Notes: generated from the sequence alone by a model not told the origin. 48,243 bases of DNA from an uncultured Bacteroides sp. (GCA_959606905.1 CAUHML010000021.1:1-48243), one strand, 5' to 3'. Shown: positions 18,487 to 27,651, numbered from the stretch's first letter. Numbers and translations are program-made.

Positions 18487-19263
18487 ATGATGAAGCAATG
18501 GACTACTTTATTTGTTTTTCTCTTTTTGAGCCTTTCTCTATCGGCTCAACAGGGATATGGAAGAGATATTTTTGTTTCTTCTAAAGGAGATTCCTTACCT
18601 TACCGGATGATTCACCCCGAATCGGTGAAACCGGGTGAGAAGTACCCCCTCGTGCTGTTTTTGCATGGAGCCGGCGAACGGGGAAATGATAATGAGAAAC
18701 AGTTGACTCATGGCGGACAGATGTTTCTTAATCCGGTCAATCAAGAAAAGTATCCTGCTTTTGTGCTGATTCCGCAGTGTCCGACAGACGGTTACTGGGC
18801 TTATACGGAACGTCCGAAGTCTTTTATACCTGCTGAAATGCCGGTAGGACAGGAGATCAGTCCTATATTGCAGATACTCAAACAGTTGCTCGATTCCTAT
18901 CTGGTGATGCCCGAAGTGGACACGCAACGGGTTTATATTATCGGTCTTTCAATGGGAGCGATGGGAACGTATGATTTAGTCGTGCGTTATCCGGAGATTT
19001 TTGCAGCTGCAGTTCCTATTTGCGGTACAGTCAATCCAAGTCGGCTATCGGTTGCCAAGGATGTGAAATTTCGTATCTTTCACGGAGATGCGGACGATGT
19101 AGTTCCGGTGAAAGGTTCTCGCGAAGCGTATAAAGCACTGAAAGCTGCCGGTGCAGATGTGGAATATATTGAATTCCCCGGTTGCAATCATGGGAGCTGG
19201 AATCCGGCTTTCAATTATCCCGGATTTATGGATTGGTTGTTCAAACAAAAGAAGAAACGTTGA
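18487..19263 (+). CDS. Secreted alpha/beta hydrolase (prolyl oligopeptidase / esterase-like)
   Basis: A 258-residue hydrolase with a signal peptide (about 1-20, ending LSAQ). It has the oxyanion segment LVLFLHGAGERG (56-67), nucleophile Ser155 in GLSMGAMG, Asp203 in GDADDVVP and His235 in CNHGSW. The compact single-domain form and GAGERG loop resemble the PHB-depolymerase/phospholipase-like group often annotated as a prolyl oligopeptidase family protein. Substrate could be an ester, a peptide or an acetylated sugar. The first two codons are both ATG (18487 and 18490) and either could initiate. It is followed 30 bp later by a flippase gene on the same strand. Confidence 0.85.
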   Translation: MMKQWTTLFVFLFLSLSLSAQQGYGRDIFVSSKGDSLPYRMIHPESVKPGEKYPLVLFLHGAGERGNDNEKQLTHGGQMFLNPVNQEKYPAFVLIPQCPTDGYWAYTERPKSFIPAEMPVGQEISPILQILKQLLDSYLVMPEVDTQRVYIIGLSMGAMGTYDLVVRYPEIFAAAVPICGTVNPSRLSVAKDVKFRIFHGDADDVVPVKGSREAYKALKAAGADVEYIEFPGCNHGSWNPAFNYPGFMDWLFKQKKKR

Positions 19264-19293
19264 ACCAATCTGAATGATAATCACTAATAAAAC

Positions 19294-20790
19294 ATGGCTG
19301 GACTAAAATCATTAGCTAAAGATACTGCAATTTATGGGTTAAGTAGTATTGTCGGACGATTCCTTAACTATATGCTGGTACCCCTGTATACAGCAGTATT
19401 ACCGGCTTCCACCGGAGGTTACGGAGTCGTATCGAACGTGTATGCGTTTACAGCCCTGATGCTCGTACTGCTTACGTTCGGTATGGAAACGGGATTCTTC
19501 CGTTTCGCCAATAAATCGGGAGAAGACCCGATGAAAGTATATGCCAACTCCCTATTGTCAGTAGGAGGCGTATCTTTGATTTTCGTTCTCCTTTGCCTGT
19601 TGTTCCTGCAACCGATTTCCAATTTGCTGGATTATGGCGATCATCCGGAATTTATAGCTATGATGGCTGTTGTGGTAGCTTTAGATTCTTTTCAATGCAT
19701 TCCTTTTGCCTATTTGCGATACAAGAAACGCCCTGTCAAGTTTGCAGCTATCAAACTGCTCTCTATCATTGGCGGCATCGGTTTGAATCTGTTTTTCCTG
19801 TTGGTGTGTCCGTGGCTGAATGTACATTGTCCGGCAACCATCTCTTGGTTTTATGATCCGGACTATCTGGTGGGATATATTTTCATTAGCAACCTGATTA
19901 TCTCGGTTGTCCAGATGTTCTTCTTTATTCCAGAGCTGACAGGTTTTGCTTATAAGTTGGACCGGGTGTTGCTGAAGCGAATGGTAGTATACTCTTTTCC
20001 GGTATTAATCTTAGGTTTGGTAGGGATTCTAAATCAGACTGTTGACAAGATGATCTATCCGTTTCTCTTTGAAGATCGACAGGAAGGGTTGGTACAACTG
20101 GGTATCTATGCGGCAACCAGCAAAATAGCGATGGTGATGGCCATGTTTACACAGGCTTTCCGTTACGCTTACGAACCGTTTGTGTTTGGTAAAGACCGCG
20201 AAGGAGATAACCGAAAAATGTATGCGGCTGCGATGAAATATTTTCTTATCTTCTCATTGTTGGCTTTCCTTGCTGTAATGTTCTACCTCGATTTGCTGCG
20301 TTATCTTGTAGCAAAAGGTTACTGGGAAGGTCTTGGAGTGGTAGCTATTGTGATGCTTGCAGAAATCTGTAAAGGGATTTATTTCAATCTTTCCTTTTGG
20401 TATAAACTGACGGATAAGACCTATTGGGGAGCTTACTTCTCGGTGATCGGCTGTGTCATTATTGTTGTATTGAACATATTATTTGTGCCGGTTTACGGCT
20501 ATCTTGCTTCGGCATGGGCTTCTGTTGCAGGCTATGCGGTAATCTTGCTGTTATCCTACTGGATAGGGCAGAAAGAATACCCGATTCGTTATGATTTGAA
20601 AAGCCTCGGACTTTATGTTCTGCTGGCAGCGGTGCTTTACGTTATTGGAGAACAGGTGCCTATCCCTAATCTGGTGCTCCGTCTCGCTTTCCGTACCGTA
20701 CTCTTATTGCTATTTATAGCTTATATTATCAAGAAGGATTTACCATTGAGTCAGATTCCTGTTATTAATCGCTTTATAAAGAAGAAATAA
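19294..20790 (+). CDS. Oligosaccharide flippase / polysaccharide biosynthesis membrane protein (MOP superfamily)
   Basis: A 498-residue polytopic protein with about 12-14 hydrophobic segments. The N-terminus LAKDTAIYGLSSIVGRFLNYMLVPLYT is the classic opening of Wzx-like flippases, which move lipid-linked glycans across the inner membrane. No glycosyltransferase or polymerase genes are nearby, so this is an orphan flippase of the type common in Bacteroidota core genomes. The stop at 20790 is two bases from the next start, indicating co-transcription with the DUF389 gene. The substrate is unknown. Confidence 0.9.
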   Translation: MAGLKSLAKDTAIYGLSSIVGRFLNYMLVPLYTAVLPASTGGYGVVSNVYAFTALMLVLLTFGMETGFFRFANKSGEDPMKVYANSLLSVGGVSLIFVLLCLLFLQPISNLLDYGDHPEFIAMMAVVVALDSFQCIPFAYLRYKKRPVKFAAIKLLSIIGGIGLNLFFLLVCPWLNVHCPATISWFYDPDYLVGYIFISNLIISVVQMFFFIPELTGFAYKLDRVLLKRMVVYSFPVLILGLVGILNQTVDKMIYPFLFEDRQEGLVQLGIYAATSKIAMVMAMFTQAFRYAYEPFVFGKDREGDNRKMYAAAMKYFLIFSLLAFLAVMFYLDLLRYLVAKGYWEGLGVVAIVMLAEICKGIYFNLSFWYKLTDKTYWGAYFSVIGCVIIVVLNILFVPVYGYLASAWASVAGYAVILLLSYWIGQKEYPIRYDLKSLGLYVLLAAVLYVIGEQVPIPNLVLRLAFRTVLLLLFIAYIIKKDLPLSQIPVINRFIKKK

Positions 20791-20792
20791 CT

Positions 20793-22148
20793 ATGAAGAC
20801 AGATGAACGTAATAAGTTTGCTATCAAGTCCTTTCTAGGAGAATATCTGGACTTGAAAAAAGACAAGGATAACGAACTGGCCACCGTGGATTCTATCCGT
20901 AAGGGTGTAGAGTTCAAAGGTGCCAATTTGTGGATCCTGATTTTTGCCATCTTTATGGCATCACTCGGATTGAATGTAAATTCTACTGCTGTAATTATCG
21001 GTGCCATGTTGATTTCTCCGTTGATGGGACCTATTATGGGAGTGGGACTCTCTGTCGGACTGAACGACTTCGAATTAATGAAACGCTCTTTAAAGAGCTT
21101 TCTCATAACGACCGCTTTCAGTGTGACGACGGCCACTATCTTCTTCCTTCTTGCCCCTATTGCCGGTTCACAGTCGGAGTTGCTGGCACGTACATCGCCC
21201 ACTATTTATGATGTATTCATCGCGCTTTTTGGTGGTTTGGCAGGTGTGGTAGCCCTCTCTACCAAGGAAAAGGGAAATGTGATTCCGGGCGTTGCCATTG
21301 CTACTGCATTGATGCCACCGCTTTGTACGGCAGGTTACGGACTGGCCTCCGGTAATCTTATTTATTTCCTGGGTGCTTTTTATCTTTACTTCATCAACTC
21401 TGTTTTTATCAGTCTGGCCACTTTCCTCGGAGTTCGTGTGATGCATTTCCAGCGGAAGGAATTTGTAGATAAAACCCGTGAGAAGACCGTACGTAAATAC
21501 ATCGTTCTGATTGTGGTGCTTACCATGTGCCCTGCGGTTTATCTGACATTTGGAATTATAAAAAGCACTTTCTATGAGGCGGCAGCCAATCGTTTTATTA
21601 GCGATCAGTTAAGCTTTGAGAATACACAGGTACTCGATAAAAAGATCAGTTATGAACATAAAGAAGTGCGGGTTGTTTTGATTGGTCCTGAAGTGCCTGA
21701 TGCTTCGATTTCTATTGCCCGTAGCAAGATGAAAGAATATAAGTTGGAAGATACGAAGCTGGTTGTATTGCAGGGGATGAACAATGAAGCGGTAGATGTG
21801 ACTTCTATCCGTGCCATGGTCATGGAAGACTTCTACAAAAACAGCGAGCAGCGACTTCAGCAACAGGCAGTGAAGATTTCCCAACTGGAGACAACATTGG
21901 AACAATACAGAACGTATGATGCAATGAGTCGTACATTAGTGCCCGAACTGAAAGTGCTTTACCCTTCCATCACTACGCTCTCCATCGCTCATTCGCTCGA
22001 AGTGCGGGTTGACTCGATGAAGACCGATACGGTAACATTGGCTGTTTTGAAATTCGACAGACATCCGTCTGCTGCCGAGAAACAGAAAATCAGCGAATGG
22101 CTGAAAGCCCGTGTAGGAGCGAAGAAGTTGAGGCTGATTACCGAATAA
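20793..22148 (+). CDS. DUF389 family integral membrane protein
   Basis: A 451-residue inner-membrane protein. A short cytoplasmic N-terminus is followed by a hydrophobic core (about 45-250) with diagnostic DUF389 blocks: MASLGLNVNSTAVIIGAMLISPLMGPI, FGGLAGVVALS and VIPGVAIATALMPPLCTAGYGLA. The C-terminal 200 residues form a soluble, partly coiled-coil domain (RLQQQAVKISQLETTLEQY) that is longer than in minimal DUF389 proteins and probably faces the periplasm. The function of the family is not established. The coupling with the flippase upstream (2 bp gap) hints at a common envelope role. Confidence 0.88.
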   Translation: MKTDERNKFAIKSFLGEYLDLKKDKDNELATVDSIRKGVEFKGANLWILIFAIFMASLGLNVNSTAVIIGAMLISPLMGPIMGVGLSVGLNDFELMKRSLKSFLITTAFSVTTATIFFLLAPIAGSQSELLARTSPTIYDVFIALFGGLAGVVALSTKEKGNVIPGVAIATALMPPLCTAGYGLASGNLIYFLGAFYLYFINSVFISLATFLGVRVMHFQRKEFVDKTREKTVRKYIVLIVVLTMCPAVYLTFGIIKSTFYEAAANRFISDQLSFENTQVLDKKISYEHKEVRVVLIGPEVPDASISIARSKMKEYKLEDTKLVVLQGMNNEAVDVTSIRAMVMEDFYKNSEQRLQQQAVKISQLETTLEQYRTYDAMSRTLVPELKVLYPSITTLSIAHSLEVRVDSMKTDTVTLAVLKFDRHPSAAEKQKISEWLKARVGAKKLRLITE

Positions 22149-22167
22149 TGAATCTAAAAATAGTAAT

Positions 22168-24309
22168 ATGAAATTCAGACTAACCGTCTTGATAGTCTTT
22201 TCCCTCTGTCTGTCAAATGTATTTGCCGATGAGGGAATGTGGCTGCTGGGAAACCTACGCAAAAACAAACAGACAGACCGGGTAATGAAAGAACTTGGTT
22301 TGCAAATGCCTGTGAATAAAATATATAATCCGAAGAAACCCTCTCTTTCAGATGCTGTTGTCAGCTTTGGAGGTTTCTGTTCGGGAGTGGTGGTTTCCGA
22401 AGACGGTCTGGTGTTTACCAATCATCATTGTGGTTTCAGCAGTATCCAGCAACACTCTTCTGTAGAACATGATTATCTGAAAGATGGCTTTTTTGCACGT
22501 AGCCTTGACGAAGAGCTGCCGAATCCGGAGTTGTATGTCCGTTTTCTGCTTCGTACGGAAGACGTAACCAAACGGGTATTATCTGCTGCCCGCTATGCTA
22601 AAACGGAAACAGAACGCCGTGTAGCTGTCGATTCGATCATGAATGTAATCGGTATGGAAGTTTCCGAAAAAGATTCTACGCTGACCGGTATTGTCGATGC
22701 TTATTATGCAGGTAATGAATTCTGGCTTTCCGTTTATCGTGATTATAACGATGTTCGTTTAGTCTTTGCACCTCCTTCTTCTGTCGGGAAGTTCGGATGG
22801 GATACGGACAATTGGATGTGGCCGCGACATACGGGCGATTTCAGCGTATTTCGTATCTATGCAAACACCAAGAATGGTCCGGCTGATTATTCTCCTGACA
22901 ACGTCCCTTATCACCCTGAATATGTAGCGCCCATCTCTTTGGATGGATACAAAGAAGGTTCTTTCTGCATGACGCTTGGCTATCCGGGAAGTACGGAACG
23001 CTATCTTTCTTCGTATGGTATCGAAGAGATGATGAATGGAATCAATCAGGCAATGATTGATGTGCGGGGAGTAAAACAAGCAGTTTGGAAACGGGAGATG
23101 GATCGTCGTCCGGATATTCGTATCAAGTATGCTTCAAAATACGATGAAAGCTCCAATTATTGGAAAAATAGTATCGGGACAAACAAGGCCATCAAGCATC
23201 TGAAGGTATTGGAAAAGAAACGGGCGGCTGAAGCAGCACTTCGCGACTGGATTCAGTCTCATCCGGAAGAAAGAGAGAAACTGATTCGTTTATTCTCTTC
23301 TCTGGAGTTGAGTTATAGTAATCGTCGGGAAACAAATCGTGCGTTGGCTTATTTCGGTGAATCGTTTATCAATGGTCCCGAATTGGTGCAGTTTGCTCTT
23401 GAAATTCTCAATTTCGACTTTGAGGCCGAGGAGAAGCTGGTGATTACCCGCATGAAGAAGTTATTGGAGAAGTATGATAATCTTGATCTTTCCATTGATA
23501 AGGAGGTTTTTGCTGCCATGCTCAAAGAGTATCAGTTGAAAGTGGATAAGAAGTATCTGCCTGCTATGTATGAAAAGATAGATACACTCTATAACGGGAA
23601 TATTCAGGCTTATGTAGACTCTTTGTATGCAACGTCCAATATAACGTCTCCTAAGGGCCTAAAACGTTTCCTGGAGCGGGATACTACGTATAATCTGATA
23701 GAGGACCCGGCTGTTTCCTTGAGTCTGGACCTGATCGTGAAGTATTATGAGATGAATCAGAGTATTTCCGAAGCTTCCGAGCAGATAGAGCAAGGGGAAC
23801 GCTTGTTCAACGCTGCCATGCGCCGTATGTATGCTGATCGTAATTTCTATCCGGATGCCAATTCCACTATGCGGCTTAGTTTCGGAACGGTTGGGGGATA
23901 TACTCCTTTTGATGGGGCCACTTACGATTATTATACCACCGTGAAAGGCATCTTTGAGAAGGTGAAAGAACATGCAGGTGATATTGACTTTGCCGTCCAG
24001 CCCGAGTTGTTGAGTTTGCTTTCTTCCGGTGATTTCGGAAGATATGCCAATGCACAGGGAGACATGAATGTTTGCTTTATTTCTAATAATGATATTACAG
24101 GCGGTAATTCCGGCAGTGCCATGTTCAATGCCAAAGGAGAATTGCTTGGGCTGGCTTTCGATGGCAACTGGGAAGCAATGAGCAGTGACATCGTATTTGA
24201 ACCTGACTTGCAGCGTTGCATCGGAGTAGATGTGCGGTATATGCTCTTTATTATGGAGAAATATGGTAAGGCGGGCAATCTTGTTCAGGAGTTGAAGATA
24301 GCTCGATGA
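22168..24309 (+). CDS. S46 family dipeptidyl peptidase, DPP7-type
   Basis: A 713-residue periplasmic exopeptidase with signal peptide (about 1-20). S46 enzymes have a chymotrypsin fold and release N-terminal dipeptides. The triad is His87 (TNHHCG), Asp224 (HTGDF) and Ser648 (GGNSGS). The residue that separates acidic-specific DPP11 (Arg, FDRNWE) from hydrophobic-specific DPP7 (Gly) is Gly666 here (FDGNWEAMSSD), so DPP7-like specificity for bulky hydrophobic P1 residues is predicted. The gene starts 19 bp after the DUF389 gene and is followed by a strong terminator. Together with the S9 enzymes in this window it would form part of a periplasmic peptide-degradation set. Confidence 0.93.
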   Translation: MKFRLTVLIVFSLCLSNVFADEGMWLLGNLRKNKQTDRVMKELGLQMPVNKIYNPKKPSLSDAVVSFGGFCSGVVVSEDGLVFTNHHCGFSSIQQHSSVEHDYLKDGFFARSLDEELPNPELYVRFLLRTEDVTKRVLSAARYAKTETERRVAVDSIMNVIGMEVSEKDSTLTGIVDAYYAGNEFWLSVYRDYNDVRLVFAPPSSVGKFGWDTDNWMWPRHTGDFSVFRIYANTKNGPADYSPDNVPYHPEYVAPISLDGYKEGSFCMTLGYPGSTERYLSSYGIEEMMNGINQAMIDVRGVKQAVWKREMDRRPDIRIKYASKYDESSNYWKNSIGTNKAIKHLKVLEKKRAAEAALRDWIQSHPEEREKLIRLFSSLELSYSNRRETNRALAYFGESFINGPELVQFALEILNFDFEAEEKLVITRMKKLLEKYDNLDLSIDKEVFAAMLKEYQLKVDKKYLPAMYEKIDTLYNGNIQAYVDSLYATSNITSPKGLKRFLERDTTYNLIEDPAVSLSLDLIVKYYEMNQSISEASEQIEQGERLFNAAMRRMYADRNFYPDANSTMRLSFGTVGGYTPFDGATYDYYTTVKGIFEKVKEHAGDIDFAVQPELLSLLSSGDFGRYANAQGDMNVCFISNNDITGGNSGSAMFNAKGELLGLAFDGNWEAMSSDIVFEPDLQRCIGVDVRYMLFIMEKYGKAGNLVQELKIAR

Positions 24310-24342
24310 AGTAAATGTTTCGATAAAAGATATATATTTACT

Positions 24343-24392
24343 AAATAGAAAGGCAACTAATCTGTGGTAGTTAGTTGCCTTTCTATTTTATT
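24343..24392. terminator. Bidirectional rho-independent terminator
   Basis: A perfect 18-bp stem (24343-24360 with 24371-24388) encloses a 10-base loop, with the arms containing GAAAGGCAACTAA. T-rich sequence follows on the plus strand and T residues flank the stem on the minus strand. It lies between the convergent S46 peptidase and RNA helicase genes. Confidence 0.88.
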
Positions 24393-24407
24393 TAAATGAA
24401 TTCCTTT

Positions 24408-26333
24408 TTACTTTTTGGGTTTTCTACGTGCCCATCCTTCCTCGCTGAAGTCAGGCTCTTTGTCTTTGAAAAATTCTTGCCAGTCATCTTTCTTTTTTGG
24501 ACCACGGGCATCAGAATAACCTCGTTCTGCACGACTAGGTTTATCTTTTTTAGCTGATTTAGCACCTTTTGCAGAAGCATCTCTCGATTTTCTATCCTTA
24601 TTCTCATAGCGTGGTGCACGTTCGTCACTTTTGCCGCCGAATCGTTTACCTCCCTTGCGCTCATTAGAACTGCTTTCGCGTCCTTTTCCGCTTTCTTCAC
24701 CGGCTATTTCAATAACGACCTTACGTCCGTTCCATTTAGCTTTGTTCAGCGCTTTAATTACATTGGTCGCTTCCTTTTCGGGTACTTCAAAGAAAGAATA
24801 GTTCTGCATCAGGTCAATGCGTCCCAATTCAATGCGCCCTCTTGTATTGCTGTTCAACAGTCCGATAAGATCACTTGGAAAGAAGCTGTCTGTTTTACCC
24901 AGATTGATAAATAAGCGGTTGAAGCCTGGAGCAGCTTTTCGGCTTCTTTTCTCGAAACCACCTTCTTTACGATCACCACGTCCGGCGCGTTCTGCACGCA
25001 TATCGGTTGGTTGTTCTATTTCAGGACGGTTGCGGTAATATTCTGCAAAACGGTTGAATTCGTGAGAAACCATTCGTTTAATCAAGTCCTCTTTGCTTAG
25101 CCATTCCAGTTTGCGATAGATTTCCGGCATAAAGTCGGCAATCTCTTCTTCGTTCACTTTTACTTTTTCGAGATCATCAATTACCTTAATCAGCTGTTTC
25201 TGACAGATACCTGCCGCTGTCGGCATTTCTCCGACAATAAATTTTTTGCTGATAATCCGTTCGATTTCTCTCATCTTTCCCTTTTCGCGGAGGTTGATGA
25301 TGGCAATGGAAGTTCCGGTTTTTCCGGCACGCCCTGTACGTCCGCTACGATGTGTATAGCTTTCTGTGTCGTCAGGCAATCCGTAATTGATGACATGTGT
25401 CAGATCGTCTACGTCAAGTCCACGGGCAGCCACGTCAGTTGCAACGAGCAGTTGCAGATTACGGATGCGGAATTTCTGCATAACGGTATCCCGTTGTGCT
25501 TGGGAAAGTTCGCCATGCAAAGAATCGGCATTGTAACCTTCCTGCATCAATTTGTCTGCAATTTCTTGAGTCTCTTTACGGGTACGGCAGAAAATGATAC
25601 CGTATATTTGTGGGTAGTAATCGACGATACGCTTTAAAGCTTCGTATTTGTCTTTAGCTTGTACGGTATAAACAACGTGTTTAACGTTGTTGGTACTTTC
25701 ATTCTTACGGCCAATAGTTATTTCTTTCGCGTTACGTAAGTAGTTCTTGGAGATACGTGCGATTTCCGGGCTCATTGTTGCAGAAAACAGTAGTGTGTTA
25801 CGTTCTTGCGGTACATCAGCCAGGATGGCATTGATACTCTCTGTGAATCCCATATTAAGCATTTCGTCCGCTTCATCCATTACAACGTTGTGGATGGTAG
25901 ATAAAGATACGGTTTTGCGTTCCATCAGGTCCAGCAGACGTCCTGGTGTGGCAACGATGATATGTACACCTCGTTTCAGGCTGCGTATTTGGCTATCAAT
26001 GGAAGAACCACCATATACAGGCAGCACTTTCAGTCCGTCAATGTATTTGGAATAGTCGTTCAGATCTCCTGCTATCTGGAGACAAAGCTCGCGGGTAGGG
26101 CAGAGGATAAGCGATTGTGGAATTCTGTTTTTTACGTCAATCTGTTGGAGCAAGGGCAAACCGAATGCGGCTGTTTTACCTGTTCCTGTCTGTGCAAGAG
26201 CTACTACATCATTATTTTCTCCTAAAAGGTACGGAATCACTTCCTCTTGTACCGGCATGGGATTCTCGTATCCCATTTCTTCAATTGCTCTACGTATCTC
26301 CGGAGAAACGCCAAGCTCTTCAAATGTCTTCAT
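24408..26333 (-). CDS. deaD: DEAD-box ATP-dependent RNA helicase with DbpA-type RNA-binding domain
   Basis: A 641-residue helicase of the DeaD/CsdA type, acting in ribosome assembly and cold-stress RNA remodelling. Motifs seen are the Q-motif region (FEELGVSPEI), Walker A AQTGTGKT (47-54), PTREL (79-83), DEAD (153-156), SAT (184-186), the ATDVAARGLD block and HRSGRTGRAG (328-337). A DbpA/CsdA RNA-recognition domain occupies about 478-550 (FINLGKTDSFFPSDLIGLLN). The last 90 residues are a Lys/Arg/Gly/Ser-rich disordered tail, probably for RNA contact. A -7 element lies 30 bases upstream. It converges on the S46 peptidase gene. Confidence 0.95.
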   Translation of the reverse strand: MKTFEELGVSPEIRRAIEEMGYENPMPVQEEVIPYLLGENNDVVALAQTGTGKTAAFGLPLLQQIDVKNRIPQSLILCPTRELCLQIAGDLNDYSKYIDGLKVLPVYGGSSIDSQIRSLKRGVHIIVATPGRLLDLMERKTVSLSTIHNVVMDEADEMLNMGFTESINAILADVPQERNTLLFSATMSPEIARISKNYLRNAKEITIGRKNESTNNVKHVVYTVQAKDKYEALKRIVDYYPQIYGIIFCRTRKETQEIADKLMQEGYNADSLHGELSQAQRDTVMQKFRIRNLQLLVATDVAARGLDVDDLTHVINYGLPDDTESYTHRSGRTGRAGKTGTSIAIINLREKGKMREIERIISKKFIVGEMPTAAGICQKQLIKVIDDLEKVKVNEEEIADFMPEIYRKLEWLSKEDLIKRMVSHEFNRFAEYYRNRPEIEQPTDMRAERAGRGDRKEGGFEKRSRKAAPGFNRLFINLGKTDSFFPSDLIGLLNSNTRGRIELGRIDLMQNYSFFEVPEKEATNVIKALNKAKWNGRKVVIEIAGEESGKGRESSSNERKGGKRFGGKSDERAPRYENKDRKSRDASAKGAKSAKKDKPSRAERGYSDARGPKKKDDWQEFFKDKEPDFSEEGWARRKPKK

Positions 26334-26363
26334 TAAATCTCTGTATATCTTTTATTTCAGCTG

Positions 26364-26371
26364 CAAAGATA
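26364..26371 (-). promoter_or_regulatory. Candidate -7 element for the RNA helicase
   Basis: On the minus strand this reads TATCTTTG, identical to the element before ruvB, 30 bases from the helicase start codon. No clear -33 TTTG is visible. Confidence 0.5.
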
Positions 26372-26447
26372 GTTAATTTAGTTGATAATAAATGGTTGAT
26401 AACGGATAATTATTGTAGACGTCATCGTATTTATCATTTATCAACAA

Positions 26448-27515
26448 TCAATTATCTGTTAATAAAATGCTGCGCAACTGTTTTAAATCTTCCGTAGAAA
26501 GTCCGATTCCTTTTTTCAGATAGGTTTGTACACTCCCATATTCAGATTCAACCTGTTCCTTTGCGGCATTCAGGAAATCTTCTTTAGCCGAATAGATGGT
26601 AGTGATTGCTTCTTGAGAGTTGATCGGCAATTTGTAGGCGTATTTAGAGGCTTTGGGGATATTGAAATAATCGTTACTCAAACGATAATCTTCCATTATC
26701 ACATCTTCATTGACGCCTAGAGCGGCGAGTAAGAGTGCGGAAACAATTCCTGTACGTCCTTTTCCGGATGTACAATGAATGACAACCGGATAATTGCTAC
26801 GGTCGAGAAGAATGGTGAACAGCTCTTTGAATTCCTTTTGGTAGTTTGTAACTAATTCCCGGTTCATTCGTTCTACGAGGCGGTAGATGGTATCAGTTTT
26901 TATTTTTTCTTCCCGAATACCTTGCAGAATTTTTTCCATGTTCCCTGTGAGGATGGGAATATGTACGATTTTAAACTTGTCATCATGTAGTTGCGGATAG
27001 TTTTGGCGTTCACTTTCAGAACGTAAGTCTATGATTGTTCGTATTCCCATATTCTTAAGCTCTTGGCGGGAACAAGGAGGGATACTGTCTATTTGTGCGG
27101 AACGGTATATCATTCCCCAACGAAGAGATTTTCCGGTGTTGGCAGATTCGTATCCTCCTAAGTCGCGGAAGTTCTGTATACCGGGGATATTGATGTTGCG
27201 GGTAGCTACTTTGATACGGTATTTGTTGTTAAACACCATCAAGTAGTAATAACGTTGGGACGGATCGTTGGTTACGATTGTCATTTTACCACTGGAGATG
27301 CTAGCCATTGCAATGGGAGAATCTTCCGGAATTATTTCCGGAGAAGTAGAGGTGTATACTTTTACCTGTCCTTTTAATATCGGTGTTGTTTCCCATTTGA
27401 TAATACAGTTTCCTATATTATTTTCCTCACACACCACAGATATAGCAGGTGATGTGCCGGAGCACGACGGGAGCACTAATAAAACAGTAAGCCAGCTTAA
27501 CAGGTTTTTATACAT
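26448..27515 (-). CDS. Lipoprotein tyrosine / dual-specificity phosphatase
   Basis: A 355-residue secreted lipoprotein. The signal peptide ends in lipobox LPSC (Cys18). Residues about 25-105 look like an Ig/fibronectin-type beta-sandwich. A tyrosine phosphatase domain of the Y_phosphatase3 kind follows, with the opening NFRDLGGY (115-122), RSAQ (138-141), IDLRSESER (162-170) and the P-loop HCTSGKGRTG, where Cys248 is the nucleophile and Arg254 binds phosphate. An in-frame ATG at 27545 would add 10 residues, but the 27515 start gives a proper lipoprotein signal and follows a TATCTTTG promoter element. The substrate outside the cytoplasm is unknown; phosphosugars, phospholipids or phosphopeptides are possible. 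Confidence 0.88.
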   Translation of the reverse strand: MYKNLLSWLTVLLVLPSCSGTSPAISVVCEENNIGNCIIKWETTPILKGQVKVYTSTSPEIIPEDSPIAMASISSGKMTIVTNDPSQRYYYLMVFNNKYRIKVATRNINIPGIQNFRDLGGYESANTGKSLRWGMIYRSAQIDSIPPCSRQELKNMGIRTIIDLRSESERQNYPQLHDDKFKIVHIPILTGNMEKILQGIREEKIKTDTIYRLVERMNRELVTNYQKEFKELFTILLDRSNYPVVIHCTSGKGRTGIVSALLLAALGVNEDVIMEDYRLSNDYFNIPKASKYAYKLPINSQEAITTIYSAKEDFLNAAKEQVESEYGSVQTYLKKGIGLSTEDLKQLRSILLTDN

Positions 27516-27542
27516 AGTTTCTTTGTCTTGAATCGTATACTG

Positions 27543-27550
27543 CAAAGATA
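27543..27550 (-). promoter_or_regulatory. Candidate -7 element for the phosphatase
   Basis: On the minus strand this reads TATCTTTG, matching TAnnTTTG, 28 bases before the ATG at 27515. It overlaps the upstream alternative start (27545) and so supports the shorter protein. Confidence 0.5.
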
Positions 27551-27617
27551 AGAATTACCCGAAGATGTGATAATTCCTTTGCGATAATTAGCCAAAGTTA
27601 ATAGTAATTTACGTGTT

Positions 27618-27651
27618 AAAAAAGGGCGCATCTTCCGGTGGAAGAGCGCCC
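27618..27651 (-). terminator. Rho-independent terminator of the sulfatase/GH76/GH125 operon
   Basis: Arms GGGCGC-x2-CTTCC (27624-27636) and GGAAG-x-GCGCCC (27640-27651) pair around a 3-base loop. On the minus strand the stem is followed by six T (27618-27623). It ends transcription 27 bases after the GH125 stop codon. Confidence 0.88.

Noticed and set aside
24392..24700. A 102-codon minus-strand frame rich in Lys overlapping the helicase tail
   Set aside because: It is a different frame of the same low-complexity helicase tail and ends inside the terminator region. No independent start signal or domain is visible.
26381..26445. Loose repeats of TTGATAA / TTATCAAC between the helicase and phosphatase genes
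   Set aside because: They form only an imperfect inverted repeat with a loop of about 35 bases and no T-run, in AT-rich DNA where such matches are common. Not strong enough to call a terminator or operator.
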